Assembly: GCA_016716745.1 (NCBI GenBank)
Contig: JADJVD010000006.1
Span: 186,001-250,000 of the forward strand
From: Hyphomicrobiales bacterium
GTDB taxonomy: Bacteria; Pseudomonadota; Alphaproteobacteria; Rhizobiales; Beijerinckiaceae
Direction: 5' to 3'
DNA length: 64,000 bases
In this document: positions 63,962-64,000 of the stretch, one piece after another
Layout of the letters: each line of letters opens with the position of its first letter
How positions within the stretch are numbered: the stretch's first letter is position 1
Made by a program: the position numbers and the translations under genes
Notes under the pieces: model-generated
Database searches by the model: none
What the model saw: only the letters and a program-made list of their open reading frames with translations
What the model was told of the DNA's origin: nothing

Positions 63962-64000
63962 CCTTGGCGAAGTTCTCCGCCGCCTTGTCCCAGTTCACGA
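63951..64000 (-). CDS. sodB: Probable superoxide dismutase C-terminus (5' end outside window)
   Basis: Only 15 codons and the stop are present: VNWDKAAENFAKAKG. The VNWD/AEN(F/L) ending looks like the last helix of alphaproteobacterial Fe/Mn superoxide dismutases. It overlaps the olsA stop by 11 bases tail to tail. The fragment is too short for certainty. Confidence 0.45.
   Translation of the reverse strand, partial: VNWDKAAENFAKAKG

Overview
The window is high-GC bacterial DNA, densely packed with genes on both strands. The gene content fits an alphaproteobacterium of the Hyphomicrobiales (Rhizobiales). The evidence is a PF02530-type porin, class II DAHP synthase, an AapJ-like binding protein, an ornithine-lipid OlsB/OlsA pair, MAGLVPAIHA-type extragenic palindromes and a lysine-rich H1-like protein. 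I cannot name the genus. No phage, IS, integron or CRISPR was seen.

Layout. The left end (1-9.5 kb) has the tail of argC, a HupE/UreJ metal permease, an FAH-family hydrolase, tRNA-Gln, two little-known proteins, ppx/gppA-rlmE, and a translationally coupled MFS/sulfatase/amino-acid-binding-protein operon. From 9.8 to 13.9 kb come guaB, a short lower-GC zinc island (His-rich predicted outer-membrane barrel plus a ZnuA/AztC-like binding protein behind a Zur-like palindrome) and a MAPEG protein. From 14 to 23.4 kb are rsmB, a panE-like/VOC/MaoC operon, a TetR gene with a 37-bp palindrome, two cyclophilins, queA and tgt. From 23.3 to 32.6 kb are an MFS transporter, aroG-dgkA, a DODA-type dioxygenase, nnrS, gatB, an H1-like protein, a GST and tRNA-Ser.

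From 32.6 to 42.4 kb are an orphan binding protein, a complete Dpp-type ABC operon (binding protein, two permeases, two ATPases), a divergent dimethylglycine/sarcosine dehydrogenase-like enzyme, a small secreted Cys protein and an EamA exporter. From 42.3 to 51.2 kb lies a self-contained 2-aminoethylphosphonate (AEP) module: LysR regulator, phnW, phnA, phnY, then the binding protein, ATPase and fused permease. AEP would be imported, transaminated to phosphonoacetaldehyde, oxidised to phosphonoacetate and hydrolysed to acetate plus phosphate. From 51.2 kb to the end are nnrU, ggt, a major porin, an alpha/beta hydrolase, a DUF305/Cys-rich secreted pair, a lytic transglycosylase, dapA, a PaiB-like protein, smpB, divergent olsB/olsA and the tail of a probable sodB.

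Data quality. One-base length discrepancies at C or G runs affect guaB, the AEP binding protein and tRNA-Gln, and probably the TetR C-terminus. The dapA/paiB junction contains 66 consecutive G/C bases and dapA has lost its stop. The common pattern suggests consensus errors more than biology, so those loci should be re-read before any is called broken.
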